A stretch of 64,000 bases of DNA from DCFW01 sp963790715 (GCA_963790715.1 CAWBPN010000018.1:620001-684000); one strand, 5' to 3'; shown: positions 43,489-55,600, numbered from the stretch's first letter. Numbers and translations: made by a program. Notes: generated by a model from the sequence alone, not told the origin.

Positions 43489-46400
43489 TTATTTTTTCTT
43501 ATCTATTTGATTGTATCTCAATGTAACAGGCCCCAATAATCCTGCCGGAATCAAAGTATTCTCTTTACGACGGTAAGTGGCGTTTGTCCATATACCTGCA
43601 AATGGAGGTGTGCCAGAATCACTCCCCAACAAAGCATTAGCCCACGTGTTTACAACACTTATCCTCAATTCATTATTCCCAGGTTTAATCGCTTTTGAAA
43701 TATCCACACTATAAGGATATGTCCATACCGTGCCGCAATCCGTTCCATTTACGAAAACCGTAGCAATGTTTTCCAATCTGCCTAAATCCAAATCAATACT
43801 ATACCGCTTTATTTTAGCATCATCGGTAAAATGGGTAACATATACGGCATGGCCTGAATAGTACTTAACTGAATTGTCTTTTTCCTTACTCCAATCAAAA
43901 AGCGTATCGCTATGCATAACCTTACCTGTATTCTCAAAAGTCACTTGCCAACCTTTATTATTCAACGGTTTGATAAAAGCCTGAGTTGTTTCTGGTGCGG
44001 TAGCGACAATGTTATCGGAAAAGATAACGAATACCGAGCCGTTAGGCAGGAGTGTTATTGCCTTTTCAGTTCTATTATTACTTATTGTTGCGCAAGCATC
44101 TGCAAACGTTCCGTCCAAAGGGTTGTACAGCACGGTTTTACGTCCTGTTTGCCTGAATGAAGCAGTAAATGTTTTCTCCTTTGCCTGTTGGTTTGAAAGG
44201 AAATATATATCTGTTCTTTCTCCCTTGTAATATCCTATACGATGGCTATATGCTATATCTTCAGGTAAAATCACATCAGGTTGTACTCCGACAGACGATA
44301 AATTATCTTGATTCCACGGGTTGGAAATAACAACTACACCGGCCTTTCCCATTGCACTTATCTTATCCTTAACCTTGGGCGACAATTCCAAACGGTCAGG
44401 ATTCATCTGGCTTGCTTGCGGTATTACAAATACCCGGTATGATGCTCCACCGGGCAAAATAATGCGACCGTCCTTAATCGTTGCCTGCAGCAACGCATCC
44501 TTGTTTAATGAATCGTAGGTGTAACCATGTAGCGGATTTATCCATTTCTCCGGCAAAGCCATATTGGCACTATGCGTAACGCCAACAGGGCTTACGGTTT
44601 GCGGTTGACCTTCATTTTTTAATCTTTCCTCTTCACTCTTCACACGTTCTTCACCGAACAATCCCGGTAATGAAGATACCAATCTATCGGGTAACACCGC
44701 CCGGCGCGGCATCTCTTCACCGGTATATACTGCAATATCCGCCACCGGCACACCATATTGCAACAGGGATTGACAATGTTTAATATAATCTACAAAACCG
44801 CGCATCTCAGGCCACCATGTCTGGTCGCGTTGGAAGAATGTCCCGATACCGTCAAGAGTCATACCCGGTTTCTTATCCGGCCATGGATTATGAACATTTA
44901 CATGGAAAAATATCTTATTAATGCCCAATGCAAAGTTTCTGTCAAGCAATGCCTTATAAATTGCGGGATGTTCATCCCATGTGCCACGCAGCTCGGTGAA
45001 ACTTTCCGATTGGATAATCTTTTTACCATAAACATGCGCCCCGCAAATTGCATCGAGCATATCATTTGGTTTGTCGTGTGTAGGACTGTTGTACCAAAAC
45101 TCACCCATAGGCAAATCTGCCCATTTATAATGCAACATACCGTCACTCACCATAGTAGGTGCAACTGATTCAGCAGAGAATATACATCCGTTTTTCTTGC
45201 TCAAAGCGGATACTTCACGAAAGAAAACATCCGATACCAGTTCGGCAACGGTTGTACGCACATCACGAAGAACTTTTTCCGACTGGTCTGCGCTCGCTAT
45301 AGGCACACCTGCATAAACAGGCAACCAAGGCAACAAATCATATCCCCTGCGTGCCTTGAACTCTTCGGCAAAACGCTCTCCCCAGTTTTGGCTTCCACAT
45401 TCCCAACTGTCGACATGGAAATGCGTCAGAACACGATTCGCCAATGCCGAATCAAGATGATTATATATTGCTCCAAGCCAATTATCAAACTGTTTTTCAA
45501 TGGCTTCTTTATTGAATTTGTCGCATTCCAATCCTCGTGCTCCGCCACCTATAGCATTTGTATGACCGGTAGAAGCATGTCCCATTCGAAGAATATGCCA
45601 TGTTCCTTTCGGTAATTTTATGTCCAGATCATCACCGCGTAATTGTCCTGTAAGATTAATAAATTTTTGAGACGGTATATAAGTAACACAGCTGTCAGCC
45701 TTTGCCGAAGACACACGCCAAACCAAACCCGATTTACCCTCATATTGATTGATTACAGATTCGGGACTTAAAATTATATTTGCCACTCTTAACGTAGGTT
45801 TCCATTTGGCAGCATCCAAGTCTTCACTTCCAGGTTCACTGCCTTCAGGCGACCAATCAAATTTGTAGAATCTTGCGGTAGTCTCGGGAATAGAATATGT
45901 AGCATCCGCATCGGTATTCTGCCAGCCTTGCCGAGCCGGTTGCAAATGAATGATATAACGATAATCGGTACCGTTATCGGATGCATATATCTTAAAGCGC
46001 TGTGCCTGATAATTATTTCCTCCCGTTACGATCTTTACATTTCTGCATGTGAACGGTTTATTATATGATATAACAATAGAACACGGCGTATTGGTTTTTA
46101 CAGGAAATGCCTCTGATAAATGAGGCTTTTGTGTATTTTGTTTATCAATAGCAGGATAAGCATATAATGCTATATCCTCATAATATCCTTGATAGCTTTC
46201 AGGTTTATTCAACCGAATCAGTAACTTACCTCCATTAACGACAGTATCAGTCCAAACAACTTTTTGCATTGATTCGGCCGGAGTAATCCATGGGCCACCG
46301 GCCAAAGAAAAGCCGTCGGCAAAATGAAGACCTGCTTTCAAGCCCAAGCTATCGGCAACATGAAACGTCCAATCTATTTTATTCCACCACGAAGGCGACA

Positions 46401-46665
46401 ATTGTTGAGCGTCACCATGATATTCCTTACCTTCATTAACGCCCTTAATAAACATAAGATAAAAACCCCCTAGCCCTGCATCATGCATGGCGGTTAAATC
46501 CTTTGTAATTCCTTCTTTAGACACTGCACCATACATCCAGTACCAAAATGTCCAAGGCTTGGCATCTTCCGACGGATGCTCAAGCGCATCTATCCATGAT
46601 GAATCTTGAGCGGATGCCGACGCAAAAGCCAAAAAGGAAAGCAATATGAAAACACACTTCTTCAT
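43489..46665 (-). CDS. GH106 alpha-L-rhamnosidase family protein
   Basis: About 1058 residues from the ATG at 46665, one base after the stop of the upstream gene; a GTG at 46692 would overlap that gene. The signal peptide ends near SASAQ. GH106 phrases: PWTFWYWMYGAVSKEGITKD, FYLMFIKGVNEGKEY, LTHFHVDSWECGSQNWGE and IIQSESFTELRGTWDEHP, with conserved acids in the last two. A C-terminal beta-sandwich has VFVNGTDCGTVWTYPYSVDI. Residues about 670-685 contain a low-complexity insert (GEERVKSEEERLKNEG) coded by GTGAAGA repeats. The enzyme should free L-rhamnose from pectic or other plant glycans. Confidence 0.88.
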   Translation of the reverse strand: MKKCVFILLSFLAFASASAQDSSWIDALEHPSEDAKPWTFWYWMYGAVSKEGITKDLTAMHDAGLGGFYLMFIKGVNEGKEYHGDAQQLSPSWWNKIDWTFHVADSLGLKAGLHFADGFSLAGGPWITPAESMQKVVWTDTVVNGGKLLIRLNKPESYQGYYEDIALYAYPAIDKQNTQKPHLSEAFPVKTNTPCSIVISYNKPFTCRNVKIVTGGNNYQAQRFKIYASDNGTDYRYIIHLQPARQGWQNTDADATYSIPETTARFYKFDWSPEGSEPGSEDLDAAKWKPTLRVANIILSPESVINQYEGKSGLVWRVSSAKADSCVTYIPSQKFINLTGQLRGDDLDIKLPKGTWHILRMGHASTGHTNAIGGGARGLECDKFNKEAIEKQFDNWLGAIYNHLDSALANRVLTHFHVDSWECGSQNWGERFAEEFKARRGYDLLPWLPVYAGVPIASADQSEKVLRDVRTTVAELVSDVFFREVSALSKKNGCIFSAESVAPTMVSDGMLHYKWADLPMGEFWYNSPTHDKPNDMLDAICGAHVYGKKIIQSESFTELRGTWDEHPAIYKALLDRNFALGINKIFFHVNVHNPWPDKKPGMTLDGIGTFFQRDQTWWPEMRGFVDYIKHCQSLLQYGVPVADIAVYTGEEMPRRAVLPDRLVSSLPGLFGEERVKSEEERLKNEGQPQTVSPVGVTHSANMALPEKWINPLHGYTYDSLNKDALLQATIKDGRIILPGGASYRVFVIPQASQMNPDRLELSPKVKDKISAMGKAGVVVISNPWNQDNLSSVGVQPDVILPEDIAYSHRIGYYKGERTDIYFLSNQQAKEKTFTASFRQTGRKTVLYNPLDGTFADACATISNNRTEKAITLLPNGSVFVIFSDNIVATAPETTQAFIKPLNNKGWQVTFENTGKVMHSDTLFDWSKEKDNSVKYYSGHAVYVTHFTDDAKIKRYSIDLDLGRLENIATVFVNGTDCGTVWTYPYSVDISKAIKPGNNELRISVVNTWANALLGSDSGTPPFAGIWTNATYRRKENTLIPAGLLGPVTLRYNQIDKKK

Positions 46666-46666
46666 A

Positions 46667-49495
46667 TCATTCAAAATTAAATGAAACATCACCTTGATAT
46701 GTGCCTTTTACCCAATGAGGTTGTGACGAGGGACCGATTAAATCGGTTGTATTGACTTTGTTACGGACAGGAGGTATCACTTGCAATAAGCTGATGCCGG
46801 TCTGAGGAAGAGTATAAAGCATCTCATCCCTGCCGTCACGAGGTTGATAAACACCTACATAATCTTTGTCCGTGCCCGGTTTTATATGAATGGTACCTTC
46901 CTTAGTTTGTAAATCCATCCACTGTACTCCTGCAAAATATCCTTTAAATTCAGGATAATCAAAGCTCTCACTCGGTATGGGATCATTATATTTATTATTC
47001 CAAATGCCTAATTGAGGGCCTTGCAACCTGTTTTGCCAAACACGATAAGGCCCGCAACCCAGCCAGCGTTTGCTCTGCACATCCGACTCTGGATAATCGA
47101 ACATCACACCCATCAAGTCAACCACTCCATTGAAATTATATGTATAGCATAAACGCACTCCACCATCGGGAGCAATGCGCCATTCGGCTTTGTCAAAAGA
47201 TCCCAACTTGTAATTTGCGGTAAGAACCAACGTGTCATTTGTGGCTTTAGATTTGGAAAAGCCTGCAAACTCGCCATAGTCTTCATACCGAGTATAAGTG
47301 GTTTTCTTCTTTTCAGCCTGAGGATCATCATGATTATAAAACTGGTCGAACGAGCGGTCGGCACGACGAACAGCCACAAATTGCGGCCCGTTGGTAAAAT
47401 GAATAATCCTGCTGCCTATATTCACCGCATTCAGTCGACCGCTGTTCTTTGAAAACGAATATGTACATTTACCTGCCGTCACGTACAGCAAGCTGTCGTT
47501 TCCTTCTTTCACAACAGGAACACTCTTGTCTGCCGTCACAATGGTATTATCTTTTACTTTTGCCAATTTATATACCCATGTAAATAGTTCTTTGCCATAA
47601 GGGTCAATCGCTGTAATTGATAAAGCATTTGCCGGCGTTGATATAACAGGTATATCCAATATGCCTTCCGAATTTGGCGCAATGTTAAGGCCATTAACTT
47701 CGCCTTGCTTAATTATGGTAGTCTCTCCGTTGGAATAAGAGAGATAACTATATTTGAACAGGCACCGGTTCAAAGAAAGAAAACAATAACGGTTCTCCAC
47801 TTTCAGTTGACCGTTAAACGGCGCGGTAAAAAATACTTGTACCGGGCACCACACTTGACGGATCGTATAATAGCTTCCCTCCTTTTCATGATGAGGACCG
47901 ACTATCCCGTCAGGAGCATAACTTCCCTGGCAATTTATTATACCGCCCAAATCGGTACGAGCAACACCTTCATCAACCAAGCTCCATATGAAGCCTCCGG
48001 CACAACGCGGAGCCTTGCGCATAAGTTCCCAATAATCATATAATCCTGCACCTGCTCCGCCGTCGTACAAACCATGTAAAAATTCGGTAGGCATGAATAT
48101 ATCATGACCGCGCAAGTATTCTTCCGTTTCACCGTAAGAACGATAATGCATCGTTTCGTATCCTCCGAAATTACCTTGCGGGTGAACAACGGGGCGGCGC
48201 TGTATATCCCATTTGCCGAATTCACCGTCGAGTTCCGTGCTCCAACCCTTTTCATTTCCATTGCTCCACCATGTGACACACGGATGATTCACATCTCGTA
48301 TAACCATTTCATAAACCAGTTTCTTACCGTTAATGGTTTCATGATGTCCATGCCAGCCACTCAATTCATTCATAACATATAAACCCAAACTGTCGCAGGC
48401 ATCCAGAAACTCAGGGTCGGCAGGATAATGGGAAAGACGTACTGCATTCATATTCATGCTCTTTATCAGCAATACATCCTCAATATTTTTTGCCTTACTC
48501 AATGTACGCCCGCTCTCAGGACGAAAACTGTGACGGTTCACTCCACGTATATTCACTTTCACACCATTGACATACAATCCGTCGTGCAACCGTGTTTCAA
48601 TCGTACGGAATCCAAATTTATCCTTTTCGACATGCAATGCCTTACCCGAATTATCAAGCAACGTAAAAGCAGCATGATACATATTGGGAGTTTCAGCTGT
48701 CCATAAAGCAGGGTGCAAAACATGGAACGAGATGTCCGCATGATCGCTTCCGGGACGAACGGTCGTTACATTTTCACCGATACTTTTACCGGTGTTATCC
48801 GTGATTATCGTCTTTATCGAAGCACCTTCAATAACATGATTCAAAAGGCAATATGCATTAAACGTACCATCTGCCTTGGCGTCGATAGCCGTACGTTCAA
48901 TATTAACAGCAGGCTTGGCTACAATAAACACAGGACGGAATATGCCGCCGAAATTCCAATAATCAGCTCTGCGTTCAGCCAAATTCACACTTGCATTCGT
49001 ACTTTCCTTACTCACCGTCACCTCAAGCACATTCTCTTTCTTACCGAAGAACACACGGTCACTGACATCATAAATAAAACGATAAAAAGCTCCCTGATGC
49101 ATGGAACCTGCTTTGCGACCGTTGATCTTAACTTCTGTATCGGTCATTGATGCCTCAAACACCAAATCAATATGGCGGTTAGCCCAACGTTCTGGCAATT
49201 TAAACTTATATTTATAAAGTCCTTTTTCATTGGCAACGTCTTCAGGAAAGTCCTTACCGTAGAACTTTATTCCATATTGATATGTGCCGAAACCTTGCAG
49301 TTCCCAGCATGACGGCACACCTATCTTGGTCCAATAACCGGAATGATTACCTCCCGTACAAAAGAAAGCCCATTTTACCATATCATCACAGCCGTGACCG
49401 CTAAGATACAATCTTTCAGTTTGTATGTCGCTTTGCGCAGCAATGCTCAGGAAAGAAGCGATGCAAAGCATAAACATCATCAATCTTTTTATCAT
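46667..49495 (-). CDS. GH2-family glycoside hydrolase
   Basis: A 942-residue exported enzyme. N-terminal jelly-roll (residues 30-195; TYQYGIKFYGKDFPEDVAN, EVKINGRKAGSMHQGAFYRF), immunoglobulin-like domain, then the TIM barrel from about 305 (GVKVNIRGVNRHSFRPESGR). The acid/base is Glu 415 in WWSNGNEKGW and the nucleophile Glu 471 in FMPTEFLHG. The C-terminal 300 residues resemble a Bgal_small_N-type sandwich (IIHFTNGPQFVAVRRA, RWLGCGPYRVWQNRLQG). It may be a beta-galactosidase or a related exo-enzyme (for example glucuronidase); the substrate is not settled by the motifs. One base before the GH106 gene. Confidence 0.87.
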   Translation of the reverse strand: MIKRLMMFMLCIASFLSIAAQSDIQTERLYLSGHGCDDMVKWAFFCTGGNHSGYWTKIGVPSCWELQGFGTYQYGIKFYGKDFPEDVANEKGLYKYKFKLPERWANRHIDLVFEASMTDTEVKINGRKAGSMHQGAFYRFIYDVSDRVFFGKKENVLEVTVSKESTNASVNLAERRADYWNFGGIFRPVFIVAKPAVNIERTAIDAKADGTFNAYCLLNHVIEGASIKTIITDNTGKSIGENVTTVRPGSDHADISFHVLHPALWTAETPNMYHAAFTLLDNSGKALHVEKDKFGFRTIETRLHDGLYVNGVKVNIRGVNRHSFRPESGRTLSKAKNIEDVLLIKSMNMNAVRLSHYPADPEFLDACDSLGLYVMNELSGWHGHHETINGKKLVYEMVIRDVNHPCVTWWSNGNEKGWSTELDGEFGKWDIQRRPVVHPQGNFGGYETMHYRSYGETEEYLRGHDIFMPTEFLHGLYDGGAGAGLYDYWELMRKAPRCAGGFIWSLVDEGVARTDLGGIINCQGSYAPDGIVGPHHEKEGSYYTIRQVWCPVQVFFTAPFNGQLKVENRYCFLSLNRCLFKYSYLSYSNGETTIIKQGEVNGLNIAPNSEGILDIPVISTPANALSITAIDPYGKELFTWVYKLAKVKDNTIVTADKSVPVVKEGNDSLLYVTAGKCTYSFSKNSGRLNAVNIGSRIIHFTNGPQFVAVRRADRSFDQFYNHDDPQAEKKKTTYTRYEDYGEFAGFSKSKATNDTLVLTANYKLGSFDKAEWRIAPDGGVRLCYTYNFNGVVDLMGVMFDYPESDVQSKRWLGCGPYRVWQNRLQGPQLGIWNNKYNDPIPSESFDYPEFKGYFAGVQWMDLQTKEGTIHIKPGTDKDYVGVYQPRDGRDEMLYTLPQTGISLLQVIPPVRNKVNTTDLIGPSSQPHWVKGTYQGDVSFNFE

Positions 49496-49504
49496 AATAA
49501 TTTA

Positions 49505-52500
49505 TTATTTTACAGGTATAAAACGAACATGCAACTCATACGGGCGCTGTGGAATAGAATACTTTTTCAATACTCCCGGGCCACAACTACTGTTGCCCAA
49601 GCCTAAAACTGCTGCATCCAAACTAAGATAAACACAAGGCTCGGCGTGCAAATCACAATCATGCGAAGTATGATACAACTGTTGCACCGAATAAGGCAAA
49701 GCCGAAAAAGAAAAAGGACTGTCGGCACATGTTACTTTCCATCCTTTTCCAGAAGTATCAAGTAGCTCCACTTCGGCAACATCTTCGTGATTACCGCTGT
49801 CCTGCGGACGTGGATAATGTACGTATTGCTCGGAAACTGGACTATTCCAACTACCGATAAAGCAATCATCTTTTCTATCGGGATATGAATCCCAAGGTCC
49901 GCGCCCATACCACGAAAGCCTTTGCAGTGATTTATCCATAACAAAAATGTTACCTAATCGCGGCAATGTGGGTAATGAACCTTCGGGAATATATTTTGCA
50001 ATGAAATCAATCAGGCCGTTGCCATAAACGGTATAGCTATATTTAACTTCAATATTTCCTTTGGCATAAATATATTTTTGAGTTGTCGTAACCTTCACCG
50101 AACCATCTCCTTGACGTACCGCTTTTATAGGTTCAACAATTGTAGAGTCGGGAGAATCCAAACGATTGTTCTTCCAATCCTTTGCCAACCAACTGCCAAA
50201 ACCGGTATCATTGTCGGTAGGTGCTCTGAATGCCTGAAATCTTACATGTTTAAACCAATCTACAGCAACTTGTTCATCCACTTTAGCCGAATATTTCGGT
50301 AAACCGACTGCAAAAGCTTCAACCATTCGGTCATTTAATGCAAATTGTTCGGCATACACTTCATAACCTGCTTTTGACCATACTTCATCATTGCGTAGCA
50401 CAAAACTAACACTCAAACGAACATCGGCATTCGAATGATACTTTACGGAAGGTGAAGTAACATATACCGTATCTCCGGGTGCTGTATCAGGCAAAACCAA
50501 TTCTCCTATTTTTACCGGTTTACCATTTTCGGTTACCGTCCACAAACAGCGGTAAGCACGCAAAGACAAATGCCCGTTACGATTTATTATCTGCAACTGA
50601 TTGCCTTTCAATTCGGCGGCAATAGGCGAATATATTTGTTTTATTTCCCAATATTTCGGCGTAAGTTGGCGGTCGGAAGTTACCAAGCCCTTTATACAAA
50701 AAGCTTTTGAATTGGGATAATCACCAAAATCGCCTCCATAAGCGGTTTCTATCTTTCCATCTTTTCGTGTCTTGAATATACCTTCATCAGCCCATTCCCA
50801 AATAAATCCGCCAAGCAAACGTGGATTACTGTAAATTTCATCCCAATATTCTTTCATATTACCCAATGCATTACCCATAGCATGCGCATACTCGCTTGTC
50901 AATACAGGGCGATTATCATTTGTCTTGCGGGCAATACTCAACATACGCTCCCACCGCGCATTCTCCGGACGTTCGTTTTTATTGTCAGCTATATCGGGAT
51001 TTAAATATTCATCTTGCGTGCGAGGATAAAAACGGCTGATTACATCCACAGTATTCGGATCTTTATCATCTTTTCCCTGAGCACCTTCGTAATGTACAAA
51101 ACGAGTAGGGTCAAACTCATGTATCCAACCTGACATAGCTGCGAAATTAGCCCCATATCCTGCTTCATTCCCTAAAGACCAAAACACGACAGACGGATGG
51201 TTACGGTCACGCAAGACCAATCGTTGTGCCCTGTCTATAAAGGCTGCTGCCCATGAAGGATCAGAAGCCAATGTGCCACGTAATCCGTGTTCTTCCAAAT
51301 CAGCCTCATCCAAAACATATATGCCATACTTGTCACACAAATCGTACCATAAAGGATTATTTGGATAATGACATGTACGTACGGCATTAATATTCGCTCT
51401 TTTCATCAAAAGAATATCTTGCAACATTCTTTCTTTAGTCATTACTTTGCCGGTTACCGGGTCCATCTCATGACGATTGACGCCGCGCAAACGAACTTGC
51501 TTGCCATTGACTAAGAACTCACCGTCTTTTATTTCAAGTTTACGAAATCCAACTTTTGTATCAACGTTCTCCATTACATAACCTAATGAATCCACTAATT
51601 GCAATCTAAGCGTATACAAATAAGGAGTCTCAGCCGTCCACTTATGCGGGTTGTCTATTTTAGCCTGAAGCCATCCCCATGCAGGTTCGCCCCGTTGAGG
51701 ATTACGTTCATTCATTATTGCCGCTTTGTAATCCAAATCAAGTACCGGCACCACATCTTGTGTCAATGAAACGGATAACACGGATTTGCCGTCCTCGTCA
51801 TGCAACTGTGCCTTTAATTTATAACCTTCACCTCGTTGGCCTTTCACGACTGCAATTTTAGGATCTATCACAAGTGTAGCATCTCTGTATAGGCTATCCA
51901 ATAACGTTCGTACACCCAAATCGCTTATGCGAATTTTCGGAGTGCAATAAAGATAAACACTTCTATGAATGCCTCCGAACCTCCACATATCCTGATCCTC
52001 GATATAACTGCCGTCACTGAACTTATAAACTTCCACTGCTATCTGGTTTTCTCCATTACGCAAATACGGTGTGATACGAAATTCGCTCGGTTCCATACTA
52101 CCTTGGCTATAACCAACCTTCACTCCATTTATCCATACATAGAATGCACTAGATACAGAACCGAAGTGTAAAAAAACTTCTTGTCCATTCCATGAAACGG
52201 GCAATATGAAAGAACGACGGTAAGAACCGACCGGATCGCGCTCTATATATGTCGTAAACTTTTTATCCGGTGCGTCAAGTACGTACGGAGGATCTATTTT
52301 AAAAATATAACCGGAACTGACATAAACAGGAGTACCGTAACCGTTCATTTCCCAATCGCCTGGGACTTTAAACGACGACCATTTGGAATCATCAAAATCT
52401 GTACGATAAAAATCTTTGGGACGAGTATCCGGCGTTGGTGTCCAATGGAACTTCCAACTTCCGTCAAGTGATAATGTACAATCTCCTGGCGTATTTCTAT

Positions 52501-52627
52501 ATGGCTCGTATTCGGCACGTGCCGGTTCACGATTAATCTGCAATACCGATTGGTTCTCCCAATCAGGCTGTTGTGCCTTTGCCGAAATTACAACAAAGAA
52601 AATGAATATAAAAGTTATATATCTCAT
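49505..52627 (-). CDS. GH2 beta-galactosidase, LacZ type
   Basis: A 1040-residue exported enzyme with the full five-domain LacZ layout. The sugar-binding domain has DGSWKFHWTPTPDTRPKDFY and YIEDQDMWRFGGIHRSVYLY. The catalytic barrel begins RLRGVNRHEMDPVTGKVMTK (about 379), acid/base Glu 488 in SLGNEAGYG, nucleophile Glu 579 in LTSEYAHAMGN. The small-chain domain has FRAPTDNDTGFGSWLAKDWK and LSWYGRGPWDSYPDRK. It should release terminal beta-galactose. A signal peptide (about residues 1-18) places it in the periplasm. The start overlaps the stop of the fusion gene by four bases (ATGA). Confidence 0.92.
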   Translation of the reverse strand: MRYITFIFIFFVVISAKAQQPDWENQSVLQINREPARAEYEPYRNTPGDCTLSLDGSWKFHWTPTPDTRPKDFYRTDFDDSKWSSFKVPGDWEMNGYGTPVYVSSGYIFKIDPPYVLDAPDKKFTTYIERDPVGSYRRSFILPVSWNGQEVFLHFGSVSSAFYVWINGVKVGYSQGSMEPSEFRITPYLRNGENQIAVEVYKFSDGSYIEDQDMWRFGGIHRSVYLYCTPKIRISDLGVRTLLDSLYRDATLVIDPKIAVVKGQRGEGYKLKAQLHDEDGKSVLSVSLTQDVVPVLDLDYKAAIMNERNPQRGEPAWGWLQAKIDNPHKWTAETPYLYTLRLQLVDSLGYVMENVDTKVGFRKLEIKDGEFLVNGKQVRLRGVNRHEMDPVTGKVMTKERMLQDILLMKRANINAVRTCHYPNNPLWYDLCDKYGIYVLDEADLEEHGLRGTLASDPSWAAAFIDRAQRLVLRDRNHPSVVFWSLGNEAGYGANFAAMSGWIHEFDPTRFVHYEGAQGKDDKDPNTVDVISRFYPRTQDEYLNPDIADNKNERPENARWERMLSIARKTNDNRPVLTSEYAHAMGNALGNMKEYWDEIYSNPRLLGGFIWEWADEGIFKTRKDGKIETAYGGDFGDYPNSKAFCIKGLVTSDRQLTPKYWEIKQIYSPIAAELKGNQLQIINRNGHLSLRAYRCLWTVTENGKPVKIGELVLPDTAPGDTVYVTSPSVKYHSNADVRLSVSFVLRNDEVWSKAGYEVYAEQFALNDRMVEAFAVGLPKYSAKVDEQVAVDWFKHVRFQAFRAPTDNDTGFGSWLAKDWKNNRLDSPDSTIVEPIKAVRQGDGSVKVTTTQKYIYAKGNIEVKYSYTVYGNGLIDFIAKYIPEGSLPTLPRLGNIFVMDKSLQRLSWYGRGPWDSYPDRKDDCFIGSWNSPVSEQYVHYPRPQDSGNHEDVAEVELLDTSGKGWKVTCADSPFSFSALPYSVQQLYHTSHDCDLHAEPCVYLSLDAAVLGLGNSSCGPGVLKKYSIPQRPYELHVRFIPVK

Positions 52628-55600
52628 TCCACTGTTAGATTTTCAAAACTTAATCCTTCCATATTATCAGAGGCCAAAATCACTTTGTATTGTCCGGCAT
52701 TAATATAAGAACCGGTTGTAATACTGGTGTTTTTCCACTTATTCTTAGGTGTATTTTCAAATGTAATCATATCATCTTTTAGTATGATACCTTTTGCATC
52801 AATTATCTTTACACTGATTCTCTTAGGCAAATTATTTTGATTCTTATACTTGAATCGCAAGGTATATACCTTGGCTATACCGACATGGAAAAACCATTCC
52901 TCGGAACAGAGTTCCTCATTATTACGTATTTCCTTACCTTTAACAATCAGACTATTCGAAATTAACGTGCTGGCAGGTAATAAACTATCAGGAGTTTTCG
53001 CCAATATATCTTTATCAAAATCACACCATTTGAAATTTGGCTGCTGAGGCATAGCCTTAGCTTTACCGTTTTTTGTAGCAACAGTTATGGCGCATATCAT
53101 AGCTTGACCTGCATAAACATGCGGGAAACTTATCTTCAATTCACCACCGCCCGAATGTACATCGACAACTTTCTTAAATGGATGGCAATATCCGGCTTCA
53201 GACCATAAGTCCAAATTAGGGATAACTACTTTATCATTTATCGCTACATCAAAAAGGCGAAGTCCTCCGCAATCGGTCGTTTCACTTCCACCAACACCAT
53301 ACCAAGGTTCCATAAAGTAAAGTTCAACTCTATAATCACCTTTGCTTACAGGAAAATTATAATATAAATCATGCCGTCCGAAACGTAAAGTTTGGAACAA
53401 CGGCCAATCTTTTGTTCCCTTAATAGGGTCGGAATAAGCTGTGCACTGACTTGCCTGATAAGGATTAATTCCTTTAAAATGTGATGTCCATGAGTTAGAC
53501 CACTGTTCTGTGTCCTGCATCCAATTCTGTCCGTAACTGTCAGTATAATTATCACCGCCGCAATTAATCCTATAAATATATCTATAATCTTTAGCACCTT
53601 TAAGCAATGGAGTCTTGTCGGAATATAAATTTTCAAAACCGGGAGCTTCAGGCAATCCCGTTAATACTATCCGATCAGTCGCTACGACTTTTCCTTTATA
53701 ATAGGCGCCTGCAAGTAAAAGATTATATTTTATATCGGCTTGCTTCCAAATGAAGTGTGTGCCTATACCATTATTTATTTTCGCACCAAGGTATTGAGAA
53801 TGATTCTCCGAATTATATAACAACACCGAATCACAATTACTGTATACATTAATATCCGCTTTTTGCCTGCCGGAAATAAAACGATCAGGCCATGTATGCG
53901 AAACGATATAAACCATAGGTTCCTTTTTAGGACTAACGTAATTTGATTTATACATATAATAAGCATCAGTAGGTTGTTCCCATGGAGTCAATAATCCTTT
54001 ATTGTTATAAGGTCCGACTTTATCAATACGCCGAAGAGCCTCATCAGGCTGAACACGCCCGGGATTATCATGGCTGTTCAACACCCATAAGAAATGTCCG
54101 CAAACACTGTCCTTTACAGATTCGGCCAAACGTATCTTTTGCTCCAAAAGATTACACATTTTCTCTTCCGAATAACCTTCGTCGGTATGATTACCTATTG
54201 TGCGCCACACACCGTATTCACCATTTAAAAGTTGGGTGCTTTGCTTCAATTCATTAGCATAATTTTCTACCTTTCCTCCATAAGTACCGCTCCAGTTTTG
54301 TATAACATTCCAGTCGGTACCTTCGCCGCCGTTGCATGTAGTTATTAATCGCATAGTTCCACATGTAGGATCCATACTACGAATAATATCGGCACATTCT
54401 TTTGCAAAATCACTTGGCAAAGTGCTTTCATTCTGCAACCCCCAAAGCATTAATGACGGTGAGTTTCTGCGTTCCTTTACCCACTGTATAAGATGCTTCT
54501 TAAAACTTTCACGAAACTGTGGAGTATCAAACCAAATATGAGCAGAAAATTGAGGCCACCACAAAATACCATATTTATCCCATGCCTGTTGATAACGTAA
54601 GTTATGAGGTTGGTGCGCATCACGAAAAGCATTAAAGCCTGCACCGATCACTTCTTTTACTCTGGCTTCTACTTGCTCATTGCTAAAAGCATGGCTTTGT
54701 CCTAACTCATGCTCGTATTCGCAAACGCCATTAATAAAAACAGGCGAACCATTTAAATAAAATCGCCCATCTTTATCATGCCTGGCCGCAGGCCAACTTA
54801 TTGTACGTATACCGTATGGCGTAGACAATTCATCAGATGCTTTATTGTTACGTTTCAATATTGTACTTAGATTATACAAATACGGATCTGTAGTACTCCA
54901 CATATGAGGATTAGCAAATGCGGCAAATTGATGAACGGTCTTAGTCTCATTGGCATTAAGCGTAACTTCGTTCGTCATGCGTAACATCTGAAGACCGTCG
55001 GCATTGTCAAACTTATTTACCAAACTTAACGTAACCGGAACAGAGTCATAGTTGTGTATTTCCGTTTCCACAAAGATGCTGTCCGCCTTAATATTGTTCC
55101 ATATATGAACGCCGAAAGGTTCAATCCTAACCTTATCAGTCATTTCCAGCGTCGCATTGCGATATATGCCGAATGGTTGGGAACCTTCGCTAAATCCCGA
55201 CTCACTTGAACATCCACCGCATACCCAAGGCATATCGGTAATACCGGAAGGATGTTCAGCCTTTACCTCCAATAAATTCTTTTCTCCCGGACGAATAGCA
55301 GATGATACATTTACCGTTAATGAGGTACGCCCTACATCGTAATGGCCTAAATATTTATGATTTAACGTAATATCGGCATAAGTTCCAATCCCTTCAAATC
55401 TAATAAACGATGCTTTATTTTTATCGTTAGGAGCTATAAATTCCTTTACAAAGTCGGCAGTACCATGCAAATTGCCATGCAATAATTGACGTGCTCCATA
55501 ATAATCATCCAAATTATATGGAATATCCACTTTCAATGGAGCTTTACCTTCAAGAGCAACCGACCAATCTTTATTCAATGATATATCTATCCTATGACCT

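Noticed and set aside
46666..46692. Upstream GTG start for the GH106 gene
   Set aside because: It overlaps the end of the preceding gene and would put non-signal residues before a good signal peptide that begins at the ATG at 46665.
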